Notes: generated by a model from the letters alone, not told the origin. A stretch of 30,298 bases of DNA from CAZOLI01 sp964580675 (GCA_964580675.1 CAZOLI010000031.1:1-30298); one strand, 5' to 3'; shown: positions 14,677-22,558, counted from the first letter of the stretch. Program-made: numbers and translations.

Positions 14677-15251
14677 TGATCGGGGCCTTCGTCCGATATC
14701 TGGAGCCGATCCCGGACGTTGTTTATGATTCTATCCGTGTCGGCAAGGCGACCTTCTCCCACGTCTCCACATGCCATGTACCCCTCCTCCGGTTCAATAA
14801 ATTGATAACCGAGTTCCTCGAGTTTCTCGTAATTTTCCTGAAATATGGGGTTGTTGTACATGTTGCTGTTCATGGCCGGTGCAATAAGAACGGGAATGCG
14901 GGTTCCCATGGCCAGCATGATGGAGGTCAGGAGGTCGTCCGCGATACCGGAGGCGATCTTTCCGATGATGTTGGCGGTTGCGGGAGCAATCAGGGCGAGG
15001 TCGGCCGTGTCCGCAACGTCGATGTGTGCCGGACTCCGTTCACCGGCTTCATCGAACAGGTCCGTCATGACGTCTTCCTGAGAGAGGGTGTGGAACATGG
15101 CGGGGGAGATCATTTCCCGTGCCGTTTCGGTCATTACCACACGAACGACGACCCCGTCCTGCGTCAGTGCGGAGGTGATGTCGCACGCTTTGTAACAGGC
15201 GATGCTTCCCGTTACGCCAAGGAGTATTTCCGGGTCGTCGTTTTGGGTCAA
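14673..15251 (-). CDS. coaC: Phosphopantothenoylcysteine decarboxylase, stand-alone CoaC
   Basis: 192 residues of the HFCD flavoprotein family. It binds FMN and oxidatively decarboxylates 4'-phosphopantothenoylcysteine to phosphopantetheine. Visible are GVTGSIACYKA (residues 12-22), SPAHIDVADTADL with catalytic His76, IAPATANIIGKIASGIADDLL, PAMNSNM with Asn128, and the substrate lid YMACGDVGEGRL with Cys161. All catalytic residues expected of CoaC are intact. It follows rpoZ after 12 bases and overlaps coaB by four. Confidence 0.94.
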   Translation of the reverse strand: MTQNDDPEILLGVTGSIACYKACDITSALTQDGVVVRVVMTETAREMISPAMFHTLSQEDVMTDLFDEAGERSPAHIDVADTADLALIAPATANIIGKIASGIADDLLTSIMLAMGTRIPVLIAPAMNSNMYNNPIFQENYEKLEELGYQFIEPEEGYMACGDVGEGRLADTDRIINNVRDRLQISDEGPDQ

Positions 15252-15263
15252 ATATACCTCCGG

Positions 15264-15476
15264 TTATTCTTCCTCGTCCTCATCCTCGTCCTCGAATTCG
15301 ATTTTGTCCTGAAGGATTTCCTCGAGAATGACGTCGTAGTCGTTGTCGTTTTCTTCGGCCGGCACAAGCGGTGGGGCTCCCCGTCGAAGTTCAACAAGTC
15401 GTTTCTGCATCAGTACGGTTAACTTAAACCGTCCCCCCACTTTGTCGACGGCCTTTTCGAGTTTTTTAAGATCCAT
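15264..15476 (-). CDS. rpoZ: RNA polymerase omega subunit
   Basis: 70 residues. The core VDKVGGRFKLTVLMQKRL followed by GAPPLV matches omega, which helps beta-prime fold and assemble into RNA polymerase. The position directly after gmk is the common bacterial arrangement. The start overlaps the gmk end by 11 bases. The C-terminus is an unbroken acidic tail (EFEDEDEDEEE), more acidic than usual, in line with the acidic character of other proteins here. Short length makes the call depend partly on context. Confidence 0.88.
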   Translation of the reverse strand: MDLKKLEKAVDKVGGRFKLTVLMQKRLVELRRGAPPLVPAEENDNDYDVILEEILQDKIEFEDEDEDEEE

Positions 15477-16044
15477 GGTTTTTCTGTTCGAGTGAACTTG
15501 TGTTGAAAAGCAGATCCAGAATTCGATCCGCTGTTTTCGAGACGTCGTCGTTAACGAGTCGATAATCGTATTTCGGAATTTCGTTCATTTCTTTCCTTGC
15601 CGTTTCGAGTCGTTTTTTTAGTTCCTGTTCCGTGTTTGTGCCCCGTTTTTTCAGTCGGTTTTTCAGGGCTTCCCGTGTTGGTGGTTCAAGAAATATCGAC
15701 ACGTGGTTCACGCCGGATTCCCGAATTTGGTTTGCGCCCTGGACGTCAATTTCGAGAATGGGTATGTTCCCGTTCTCCCGTATTTGCTCAATTTCCGACC
15801 GGAGGGTCCCGTAATATTCGCCGTGAACCTCGGCCCATTCCAGGAATTTTTCTTCCTGAATAAATGATTGAAATTCTTCCTCGGATAAATACCTGTATTT
15901 CCTGTTTTTTTCGTCGTCCGCTCTCCGGTCCCTCGTCGTGGCCGATATGGCCAGTTCAAGTTGTTCCTCACTGTGCAGGAGCTCGCTGACCACAGTGGTT
16001 TTTCCAACCCCCGACGGTCCCGAAATAACGACGAGTTTATCCAC
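15466..16044 (-). CDS. gmk: Guanylate kinase
   Basis: 192 residues, near the usual length of about 200. It phosphorylates GMP to GDP with ATP. The P-loop GPSGVGKT is at residues 9-16. ATTRDRRADDEKNRKY gives the GMP-binding arginines, FLEWAEVHGEYYGTL the GMP site, and ILEIDVQGANQIRE and IFLEPPT the rest of the core. It lies 18 bases after yicC and overlaps rpoZ by 11 bases, a standard yicC-gmk-rpoZ order. Confidence 0.97.
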   Translation of the reverse strand: MDKLVVISGPSGVGKTTVVSELLHSEEQLELAISATTRDRRADDEKNRKYRYLSEEEFQSFIQEEKFLEWAEVHGEYYGTLRSEIEQIRENGNIPILEIDVQGANQIRESGVNHVSIFLEPPTREALKNRLKKRGTNTEQELKKRLETARKEMNEIPKYDYRLVNDDVSKTADRILDLLFNTSSLEQKNHGS

Positions 16045-16062
16045 GATTTCAGTTTCTCCCGG

Positions 16063-16947
16063 TTATTCAATGTTCTCGGTCTGTTCCCGTATTCGTCCGA
16101 GTGAGCTCTTGAGCTCCACAACGATCTGGCCAATTTCCGCGTGTTTGCTTTTTGCCGCAACCGTGTTTGTTTCCCGGAGAAGTTCCTGGGCGATAAAGTC
16201 CAGTTTTCGCCCGATTGCTCCGTTCTGTTCCAGACTTTCTCGAAATTGTTTTACGTGGGACGCGAGCCGGTCGAGTTCCTCGGTGACGTCCACTTTGTCG
16301 ATGAACATCTGGAGTTCGCGATTGAAAAGTTCACGTTCCTCCTCCGAGAGGTCGTCCAGAGACGTTTCCTCAATTTTCTCCGTCAGGCGTTTCCGGTAAT
16401 TTTCCACCATCTCCGGAACCAGTTCGTTTACCTGTTGGACCCCTTCGTCGAACGCCTCAATTTCCCGCTGAAGTACGTTTTTCAGTTCGGCTCCTTCCTC
16501 TTTGCGGTTTTTATCCAGGTTTGATACCGCTTCACGGGTAACGTCCTTCATTTTCTCAAGATGATTTCGAATCCAGTTTCGGTCTTCCACTTCTTCCTCC
16601 GGTACCACTCCCGGTCCCTCCACAACGGTCTCAACCGTTATCTCTCCGGCCAGATCCAGTTTGTTCTGAAGCTGTTTCAGCGCGTTACGAAACGTTTCTG
16701 CTTTTTCCGGATTGACGATGTCCCGGCCGTCTTCGACCGGTATGTCCAGCTGCACGTCCAGTTCGACCCGGCCCCGTTCGATGATGTCCTTCGTCACGGC
16801 TTCGAATTCTGCTTCGAACGGTTTGAGTGCTTCCGGAAGATGCGGGGAAAAGGTAAAGTATTTGTGGTTGACACTTTTGGCAATCACGTCCATGGTTCGG
16901 CCGTCGATTCGTGCCTGGGCCTCGCCGTAACCGGTCATGCTTTTCAT
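16063..16947 (-). CDS. yicC: YicC family endoribonuclease
   Basis: 294 residues from the ATG at 16947. The frame is open to an ATG at 17016, but family members begin with the block seen here as MKSMTGYGEA, so the later start is chosen; neither has a strong Shine-Dalgarno sequence. Other landmarks are KSVNHKYFTFSPHLPEALKPFE near 24-45, GRVELDV near 59, and the C-terminal DUF1732-type part with NREL, DVTEELDRLASHVKQF and GRKLDFIAQELLRETNT. E. coli YicC is an endoribonuclease involved in sRNA turnover. Genetic linkage to gmk is common across bacteria. An AT-rich spot upstream (TATACA) has no matching -35 box. Confidence 0.93.
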   Translation of the reverse strand: MKSMTGYGEAQARIDGRTMDVIAKSVNHKYFTFSPHLPEALKPFEAEFEAVTKDIIERGRVELDVQLDIPVEDGRDIVNPEKAETFRNALKQLQNKLDLAGEITVETVVEGPGVVPEEEVEDRNWIRNHLEKMKDVTREAVSNLDKNRKEEGAELKNVLQREIEAFDEGVQQVNELVPEMVENYRKRLTEKIEETSLDDLSEEERELFNRELQMFIDKVDVTEELDRLASHVKQFRESLEQNGAIGRKLDFIAQELLRETNTVAAKSKHAEIGQIVVELKSSLGRIREQTENIE

Positions 16948-17058
16948 GTTTCGATTTTTGTGTATAAGAAGGTCAGTACCGTGGCCGTTCTGGTTCGGAT
17001 CGTCCCGCCGGCTCATCCCGCGATCCCCGAAATCCCTGCCGTGGGTGGAGGGGGGTTC

Positions 17059-17409
17059 TTACTGATCTTCCGAATTGCCGCCGTTGTTCGTATTTCCGGA
17101 ATCCGACGGCGTCGTTTCCTGTTCGGTTTCCTGGTTTGTCTGTTGTTTTGGTGGTTCAATTCCGGATTCCTCGCCGGCCGGAACGGACATCAGGTTCAGT
17201 GCGATTGCAATCCCGATGAAAAAGACCCCCAGGATGATGGTGGTTTTCCAGAGGACGGTAATGGTTTTGGTGCCAAGGAAGGTGTCCACACCGCTGGATC
17301 CGCCGAATACGGCTCCCATTCCCTCTCCTTCGTGTGGCTGGAGAAGAATAATACAGATCAGGATGATCGCAATTAACACCTCAACTGTCCAGAGCGTGTA
17401 ATAAAGCAT
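17059..17409 (-). CDS. secG: Preprotein translocase subunit SecG
   Basis: 116 residues. Two membrane helices (about residues 5-22 and 52-74) are separated by the typical cytoplasmic loop with LLQPHEGEGMGAVFGGSSGV and FLGTKT. SecG associates with SecYE and helps protein movement through the inner membrane. The C-terminal 40 residues are a Gln/Glu/Thr/Asn-rich disordered tail. It starts seven bases after tpiA, the frequent tpiA-secG pairing. Confidence 0.94.
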   Translation of the reverse strand: MLYYTLWTVEVLIAIILICIILLQPHEGEGMGAVFGGSSGVDTFLGTKTITVLWKTTIILGVFFIGIAIALNLMSVPAGEESGIEPPKQQTNQETEQETTPSDSGNTNNGGNSEDQ

Positions 17410-17416
17410 GGGCCGT

Positions 17417-18184
17417 TTATGCCAAACTGTTTTTCAGCAGGTCCAGAAATGAATCCGCCGTAAGGCTCGCCGAACCGACAAGGGCGCCGTCCACGTCCGG
17501 CTCCCCCATCAGTTCCTGTACGTTGTGTGGTTTGACGCTCCCTCCGTACTGTATTCGGAGTTCATCCGCCGTCCGATCATCGAACTGTTCCCGGAACCAG
17601 GTACGGATCCAACGGTGTACTTCCTGCGCCTGTGCGGGCCCGGCCGATCGCCCGGTGCCGATCGCCCAGACCGGTTCGTATCCAATGACGAGTTCCTGAT
17701 CCGGTCGCTGAAATCCAGCGCCCTGCAATCCCGTAGCAAGCTGCTCGTAGATCACTTCCTGCGTGCGATCTGCTTCCCGCTGGGATTCCTTCTCTCCCAC
17801 ACAGTATATGACGTTTAACCCGGCTTCTTCGGCCGCGTTGACTTTTTGATTGATGAACTCCGGTGTTTCACCAAATTCGTGCCGTCGTTCGGAGTGTCCG
17901 AGTATCACCCATTCACAGCCGAGGTCCGTCACCATGTAGGGGGATATTTCACCGGTGTAGGCCCCGTCTTTCTCGTGGTGGCAGTTCTGAGCGCCCGTCT
18001 GTACCGGGGTGTCCGACGTCTCCCGAAGAACGGTTTCAAGATACAGTGACGGGGGACAGATCCCGACATCAAGGTCAGGCTTTTCTTCCGTCACGTAAGA
18101 CGCAACGGACCCGGCAATTCGAGACGCATCTTCCTGCCGGAGATTCATCTTCCAGTTTGCGAAAATAATGGGTTTGCGCTCCAT
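17417..18184 (-). CDS. tpiA: Triosephosphate isomerase
   Basis: 255 residues from the ATG at 18184, the usual length; the open frame extends to 18259 but the extra residues have no counterpart in the family. It interconverts dihydroxyacetone phosphate and glyceraldehyde 3-phosphate. FANWKMN holds Lys12, ILGHSERR the electrophile His97, and IGYEPVWAIGTG the catalytic base Glu170; the phosphate loop ends IQYGGSVKPHN and GALVGSASL. No clear Shine-Dalgarno sequence. It is followed closely by secG. Confidence 0.98.
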   Translation of the reverse strand: MERKPIIFANWKMNLRQEDASRIAGSVASYVTEEKPDLDVGICPPSLYLETVLRETSDTPVQTGAQNCHHEKDGAYTGEISPYMVTDLGCEWVILGHSERRHEFGETPEFINQKVNAAEEAGLNVIYCVGEKESQREADRTQEVIYEQLATGLQGAGFQRPDQELVIGYEPVWAIGTGRSAGPAQAQEVHRWIRTWFREQFDDRTADELRIQYGGSVKPHNVQELMGEPDVDGALVGSASLTADSFLDLLKNSLA

Positions 18185-18237
18185 TGGGTTCGCAGGGAAA
18201 ATCGTAATAAGCTGAACGGGATGGACGGACCTGAAGA

Positions 18238-18266
18238 ACCTTATTTGATACGCCGTCAAATATCAA
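18238..18266 (-). promoter_or_regulatory. Weak promoter candidate with inverted repeat before tpiA
   Basis: Minus-strand TTGATA (18266-18261) is 17 bases from TAAGGT (18243-18238), a good -35 and poor -10 box. TTGATA and TATCAA also form a 6-base inverted repeat with a 10-base spacer (18245-18266), so an operator is possible. Confidence 0.3.
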
Positions 18267-18328
18267 GACCCCGCTTGTCCGATGTGGAAACCGATCAACC
18301 TTCCCGTTCCCCGGCGAAGGGATCCGTG

Positions 18329-19720
18329 TTACGTTTCGTCAGGGGAAAGCATGGTTCGGGGATCGAGCAACTCCTCGAGTTTTTCTTCCTCCAGCACTTC
18401 TTCCTCGAGGGCGACTTCCCGGATGGTTTTTCCGGTTCGGTGCGCTTTTTTGGCAATCTCGGCCGCCCGGTCATAACCGATTTCGGTTGTCAGGTTGGTG
18501 ACCAGGGCCAGGCTCTGTTCCACGAGTTCCTCGCATCGCTCCCGGTCCGGTTCCATTCCCGACACGCATTTTTCGGCAAACACGTCCACGACGTTCCCCA
18601 GAAGCCGTTGTGACTCCATGATGTTGTGTGCCATCACCGGCATCATTACGTTCAGTTCGAAGTTCCCCGATTGACCCGCCACGGTCACGGCGGTGTCATT
18701 GCCGATGACCTGGGCACTTACCTGGGTTAGCGATTCCGCAATTACGGGATTCTGTTTTCCGGGCATGATCGAGGAGCCGGGCTGTACGGCGGGAAGGTTG
18801 ACTTCGCCGAGCCCACAGCGCGGACCGGAACTCAACCAGCGTACGTCGTTGCCGATTTTCATGAGGGCGACGGCCAGGGTGCGGAGGTGTCCGCTGAAAC
18901 CAACGAGGTCGTCCCGTGCTCCGTGTTTGGCGAAGTGGTTATCCGTCTCCGAAAGGTTCAGGTCGGTCCACTCCCGAAGTTTTTCACAGACACGGGAGGC
19001 GAATTCGGGATGCGTGTTTAACCCGGTACCCACGGCGGTCCCGCCAAGGGGCAGCTCTCGAAGGTCCTCGCCCGCCTTCTCCAGCCGTTTCACGGCGTCC
19101 CGTACCTGGCCTTCGTGTCCACGTAATTCCTGACCGAGGGTTATTGGGGTGGCGTCCTGGAGGTGGGTTCGGCCAACCTTCACAACGTCGCTCAGGTCAC
19201 GGGCCTTTTCCTCAAGTTCGTCCGCCAGGTTCTCAAGGGACGTTTTTAATTCGTTTCGCCATTGCTGAAGCACCCCTATGTGGATGGCACTTGGAATAAC
19301 GTCATTGCTTGATTGCCCCATGTTTACGTGATCATTGGGATGTATGGATCGGTCCCCGATTTCTCCCCCTTTTATTTCGATGGCCCGGTTGGAGAGCACC
19401 TCATTGGTGTTCATGTTCGTGGAAGTGCCCGATCCGGTCTGAAAAATGTCGAGGGGAAAGTGGTCGTCCAGTTCGCCCTCGATGAGTTCGTCGGCGGCTT
19501 TCTGAATCGGCTCCGCGATTTCCGGACTCAGCTTTCCGAGTTCACGGTTCACAACGGCCGCCGCTTTTTTTACCTGTCCGATGGCCCGAAGAAACGGCCG
19601 CCGGAACCGATATCCGCTGACCGGAAAATTTTCTTTTGCACGCTGTGTCTGTGCTCCGTAATATCGATCCGCGGGGACTTCCACGTCACCCATCGAATCT
19701 GATTCCGTTCTTGTTTCCAT
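18329..19720 (-). CDS. fumC: Class II fumarate hydratase
   Basis: 463 residues, normal for the iron-free fumarase. It hydrates fumarate to malate in the TCA cycle. Landmarks: DSMGDVEVPADRYYGAQT at the start, TGSGTSTNMNTNEVL near 96-110, HPNDHVNMGQSSND near 128, GRTHLQDA with His186, and the family signature GSSIMPGKQNPV (315-326) with the catalytic serine loop. Fumarase and aspartase are related, but the start and the TGSGTSTNMNTNEV block fit fumarase. The start lacks a Shine-Dalgarno sequence. A terminator-like hairpin with a U-tract ends about 20 bases upstream of the ATG. Confidence 0.95.
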   Translation of the reverse strand: METRTESDSMGDVEVPADRYYGAQTQRAKENFPVSGYRFRRPFLRAIGQVKKAAAVVNRELGKLSPEIAEPIQKAADELIEGELDDHFPLDIFQTGSGTSTNMNTNEVLSNRAIEIKGGEIGDRSIHPNDHVNMGQSSNDVIPSAIHIGVLQQWRNELKTSLENLADELEEKARDLSDVVKVGRTHLQDATPITLGQELRGHEGQVRDAVKRLEKAGEDLRELPLGGTAVGTGLNTHPEFASRVCEKLREWTDLNLSETDNHFAKHGARDDLVGFSGHLRTLAVALMKIGNDVRWLSSGPRCGLGEVNLPAVQPGSSIMPGKQNPVIAESLTQVSAQVIGNDTAVTVAGQSGNFELNVMMPVMAHNIMESQRLLGNVVDVFAEKCVSGMEPDRERCEELVEQSLALVTNLTTEIGYDRAAEIAKKAHRTGKTIREVALEEEVLEEEKLEELLDPRTMLSPDET

Positions 19721-19740
19721 GGTGTTTTCTGAACTTTTGA

Positions 19741-19788
19741 AAGAAACAAAAAGAGATCGGAAACGGATAGAAGTTGCCTATTTTTCCG
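19741..19788 (-). terminator. Terminator or attenuator-like hairpin before fumC
   Basis: On the minus strand CGGAAA and TTTCCG (6 bp) enclose ATAG and CTAT (4 bp) around a 7-base loop, followed by a T-rich run reading CTCTTTTTGTTTC. It comes after the yidD-lipoprotein unit and ends about 20 bases before the fumC ATG, so it may end the upstream transcript or attenuate fumC. Confidence 0.5.
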
Positions 19789-19817
19789 TTCCACCGAATG
19801 AAATGATTGCTCAATAC

Positions 19818-20360
19818 TTAGTCCCCTCCTGATTGTCGCTGCCCCGATCCCGGGTTCCCGCCTCCGGACGAACCGGGCAGTAACCGCCCCCTGCCAAGAT
19901 TCACATTCAGCAAAAACTTCCATTCACCGTTAATGTGTGCCGCGGGCAGAAAGTCCGCTCCATCACTGAAACGAATGGGAACAGCGGCGCTGTATTTGGC
20001 GCCCGAGAAGTCCGGGGGGCTTGATTTAAAAATGGTTATGCCCAATTCTTTTGCGATTTCCGCGTTCTGGTACTTGCTCACCCAGACGTCCCCCGATTTC
20101 CGGTATGCGTCTTTTACTTCCTCCAGTTCAAGCTTCCGGTTTCCAGGGAGACGGTATATTTCCTGAATGGTTTTTATGTCTCCATCAATAATGGCTGTTC
20201 GCAGTTTGGAGAACAGATTGCGAAGTTTTTTCTGATTCCGCTGCAGGACCTCCTCCTTCAATCCGCTCGGTTTCGGTGCTTTTTTGTTCTCAGCCGTTTC
20301 AACACAGCCCGCCAGAAGTATGATCAGGACGGGAAGGAGGGTCAAACGAATAGTGGACAT
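19818..20360 (-). CDS. Putative lipoprotein of unknown function
   Basis: 180 residues from the ATG at 20360, chosen because the lipoprotein signal (MSTIRLTLLPVLIILLAGC, lipidated Cys19) starts there; the frame is open further upstream without a sensible protein. After a short Lys/Pro linker come a helical segment (residues about 35-60, NQKKLRNLFSKLRTAIIDGD) and a small alpha/beta part ending INGEWKFLLNVN. That layout (helix pair, then strands with an aromatic Gly-Glu-Trp-Lys turn) resembles NTF2-like or DUF4878-type accessory lipoproteins, but this is only a fold impression. The C-terminus is Gly/Ser-rich. It is 55 bases after yidD in the same direction and may be co-transcribed with it. Confidence 0.7.
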   Translation of the reverse strand: MSTIRLTLLPVLIILLAGCVETAENKKAPKPSGLKEEVLQRNQKKLRNLFSKLRTAIIDGDIKTIQEIYRLPGNRKLELEEVKDAYRKSGDVWVSKYQNAEIAKELGITIFKSSPPDFSGAKYSAAVPIRFSDGADFLPAAHINGEWKFLLNVNLGRGRLLPGSSGGGNPGSGQRQSGGD

Positions 20361-20415
20361 GATTTGATTGTTCCGAAATAAGCCAGGATCGTTACAACCG
20401 GTTGCCGTGAAGCCG

Positions 20416-20727
20416 TTACGGTGCATCGCCCGATTCCCGTTTTTTGCGGTGGCGGGAAAAAACGTTCCGAAGGGAGGAGATGCGTTCCGGAACAGGATCG
20501 TATCCTTCGCCTCCCCACGGATGACAGCGGAGCAGTCGACCGGCGGCCAGTGCGGTGCCAACGATAAACCCGTGTTTCTTCAGGGACCTGAACGCATACG
20601 TCGAACAACCGGGTTCAAACCGACACACCGGGGGCAGCATCGGCCCGACTCCGTACTGATAGCAGAGTATGAGACCCATTGTTATCCAGCTCAGAGGGCG
20701 GGTTATAACGTTAAGAATTCGAAGCAT
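20416..20727 (-). CDS. yidD: Membrane protein insertion efficiency factor YidD
   Basis: 103 residues. The YidD pattern is clear: CRFEPGCSTYAF (residues about 35-46), KKHGFIVGTALAAGRLLRC, then HPWGGEGYDPVP. The N-terminus is amphipathic and membrane-associated. YidD assists YidC-dependent insertion of inner-membrane proteins. In many genomes it is located between rnpA and yidC; here it is separated from those genes and next to a lipoprotein. A good promoter lies at 20773-20801. Confidence 0.95.
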   Translation of the reverse strand: MLRILNVITRPLSWITMGLILCYQYGVGPMLPPVCRFEPGCSTYAFRSLKKHGFIVGTALAAGRLLRCHPWGGEGYDPVPERISSLRNVFSRHRKKRESGDAP

Positions 20728-20772
20728 TGACGACGGTCCATTTCGTAATGAACGACGGGATTTAACCCTGTA

Positions 20773-20801
20773 ATTGAACCATACAGGATAAACAGTATCA
20801 A
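20773..20801 (-). promoter_or_regulatory. Sigma70-type promoter for yidD
   Basis: Minus-strand TTGATA (20801-20796, five of six) and TTCAAT (20778-20773, four of six) are 17 bases apart, about 40 bases before the yidD start. Confidence 0.5.
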
Positions 20802-20824
20802 CGCGAAAACGGTGGTCCTTTTCC

Positions 20825-20852
20825 TTGATTTCACGTCCTCGCGACCTATAAT
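20825..20852 (+). promoter_or_regulatory. Sigma70-type promoter for the 21058 lipoprotein
   Basis: TTGATT (20825-20830) and a perfect TATAAT (20847-20852) with a 16-base spacer. The transcript would start near 20859 and have a leader of about 200 bases. Confidence 0.6.
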
Positions 20853-21057
20853 AAACCCTGATTCTCAGGGAGGCAAGCCCTGAAACAGTTCTTTTACGGG
20901 AACGCTTTCTCCCGATCCGGAACCATCATCCATCGTTTTTCCGCTCCGGATCCGTGAACCGAGCCGTTACGATATCCGGGTTCTCCGGTCGTGTCGAAAC
21001 GTGAAAACAGCGTTTCCGTCAACGTTTTTCAATCGAATTGAACGAGGAGTGAAAACC

Positions 21058-21837
21058 ATGAGGAAAATTGTGACGTTTGGCGTGCTCGCCATCTGTGCCG
21101 CTGGATTGATTTCCTGCAAATCGATGCATACGTCATCGAAATCGATCAACGTGACCGAAGGCAAACGCGGCAAGCCCGCTTACAAGGATGCAACGCTGGA
21201 AATTGTTTCCCCGGACAATGGCGAGGTTCTTGAAGAAGGGGAGACGGTGGAGGTAGAGATGGAACTCGATGGTTACGAACTTCGGAAACAGACCCCCGGT
21301 TACAAAGAAAAAGGACTCGCATATTCCGGCAAGGGGCAACACATTCACCTCATCCTGGACGACAACCCGTACAATGCCATCTACGACATCAGTGAACCTG
21401 TTGAACTGGAAGATCTGGATCCGGGATTTCATGTGCTGCAGGCGTTTCCCTCCCGTTCCTGGCACGAAAGTGTCAAAGCGGACGGTGCGTTCTCGGTGAC
21501 GACGTTTTTCGTCGGTGAAAAGGAAGAACCCACGCTGGACACGGACGAACCGTTTCTCGTGTACAGCCGGCCGAAAGGCACGTACAAAGGAGAGGACGCC
21601 AAAAAGATCATGTTTGATTTTTACGCCGCGAACTGTGACATCGGACCGGATGATTACACGGTGGAGCTGACCATCGACGGTGAGTACACGACCACAATTG
21701 ACAGCTGGACTCCTCACTGGGTGACCGGACTCGGCCCGGGGGATCACCTGTTTGAGGCCGAGCTTATAGACCCGGATGGCGATCCCGTGGAGAACGGGTT
21801 CAATCCGATCACCCGTGAAATTACCGTGAAGAAATAA
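21058..21837 (+). CDS. Lipoprotein with DUF4399-like beta domain, function unknown
   Basis: 259 residues from the ATG at 21058, which has a strong GAGGAG eight bases upstream; an in-frame GTG at 21001 is rejected. The lipoprotein signal ends GLISC (Cys20). The body contains an early segment LEIVSPDNGEVLEEGETVEVEMEL, typical of Ig-like cell-surface modules, then KGQHIHLILDDNPY and PGFHVLQAFPSRSWHESVK, which recall the ligand-facing His motifs of DUF4399-type proteins. The second half repeats the pattern (DDYTVELTIDGEY, GLGPGDHLFEAELIDPDG), suggesting two related beta domains. Strongly acidic overall. Likely anchored to the outer membrane or periplasmic face. Ligand unknown. Confidence 0.75.
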   Translation: MRKIVTFGVLAICAAGLISCKSMHTSSKSINVTEGKRGKPAYKDATLEIVSPDNGEVLEEGETVEVEMELDGYELRKQTPGYKEKGLAYSGKGQHIHLILDDNPYNAIYDISEPVELEDLDPGFHVLQAFPSRSWHESVKADGAFSVTTFFVGEKEEPTLDTDEPFLVYSRPKGTYKGEDAKKIMFDFYAANCDIGPDDYTVELTIDGEYTTTIDSWTPHWVTGLGPGDHLFEAELIDPDGDPVENGFNPITREITVKK

Positions 21838-21848
21838 CCCATCACCCG

Positions 21849-21880
21849 TCCGGGGAACGGGGAAACACCCGTTCCCCGGA
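21849..21880 (+). promoter_or_regulatory. Perfect 13-bp GC-rich hairpin abutting the phosphatase start codon
   Basis: TCCGGGGAACGGG (21849-21861) and CCCGTTCCCCGGA (21868-21880) are perfect inverted repeats around a 6-base loop GAAACA. No T-tract follows. The 3' arm ends at the base before the ATG at 21881 and covers the ribosome binding region. Confidence 0.75.
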
Positions 21881-22558
21881 ATGACCCATCGGGATGAGGC
21901 ATTGCGAGATTATTTCTGGAACCACCGATCCAAACTACCCTTTCCGGCTCTTCAGGGTTCCCCGAGGGGCGTTCTCTTTCTGGACCGGGACGACACCATA
22001 AACATCGATCCGGGATACCTTTCCGATCCGGATCAAATGCACCTTCTTCCCGGTATTGCGGAGGCCCTCCGCACACTGGTCAACAGAGGGTATCTGCCGG
22101 TGGTGTTAACCAACCAATCCGGCGTTGGCCGGGGACACTTTACGCCCGGGGAGTTAACGGAAATTCACCGGACGTTCCACGTGGTACTGGCGGCGCTGGA
22201 TGCCCCGGTTTATGCCTGGTTTTCCTGCCCGCACATCCCGGAAGAGGACCTTCGCACGTCGTTTGACGAACTTCCGGAAACAGCCCGCCGGTACGTTCAG
22301 TCGTGTGCATGCCGCAAACCGAAACCCGGTCTGTGGAAGAAAGCAATGGCGTTTCTTCCTTTCTCGGTGGACATGAATCAAACATGGACGATTGGGGATC
22401 GTAAAAGAGATGTAACCCCCGCCCTGGAAATGGGGGGATCGGCCATCATGATTGGTGATGCATCAAATGACGAGATCCCCGAGCGGGCCTTCGTCGTATC
22501 CCGTGGGGAGGTGGACCATATTGTGGATGTGATTCGGAAACAGGATCACTGGAATTGA
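21881..22558 (+). CDS. HAD-superfamily histidinol/heptose-bisphosphate-type phosphatase, GmhB-like
   Basis: 225 residues. HAD motif I is FLDRDDT with Asp35 and Asp37, motif II LTNQSG (Thr78), motif III RKPKPG (Lys148) and motif IV IGDRKRD (Asp173, Asp177). A zinc loop of the GmhB/HisB type is present with Cys116, His118, Cys142 and Cys144. GmhB dephosphorylates D-glycero-D-manno-heptose 1,7-bisphosphate in LPS core synthesis. Two departures are seen: Asp38 replaces the common Gly of DRDGT, and the spacing between His118 and Cys142 is longer than in E. coli GmhB. No alternative ATG exists before motif I; a TTG at 21902 is possible. No other heptose genes are in the window, so the substrate is uncertain. 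Confidence 0.85.
   Translation: MTHRDEALRDYFWNHRSKLPFPALQGSPRGVLFLDRDDTINIDPGYLSDPDQMHLLPGIAEALRTLVNRGYLPVVLTNQSGVGRGHFTPGELTEIHRTFHVVLAALDAPVYAWFSCPHIPEEDLRTSFDELPETARRYVQSCACRKPKPGLWKKAMAFLPFSVDMNQTWTIGDRKRDVTPALEMGGSAIMIGDASNDEIPERAFVVSRGEVDHIVDVIRKQDHWN

Larger units (their letters stand above)
20728..21057. other. 330-base divergent intergenic region
   Basis: It separates yidD (minus) from the 21058 lipoprotein (plus) and holds one promoter in each direction (20773-20801 minus, 20825-20852 plus). A small hairpin (CCCTG at 20856-20860, CAGGG at 20866-20870) would form at the 5' end of the plus-strand transcript. The remaining roughly 180 bases of leader show no ORF or recognised riboswitch. 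Confidence 0.6.

Noticed and set aside
16948..17016. Upstream ATG start for yicC
   Set aside because: The additional 23 residues have no counterpart in the family, whose proteins begin at the MTGYG-type block.
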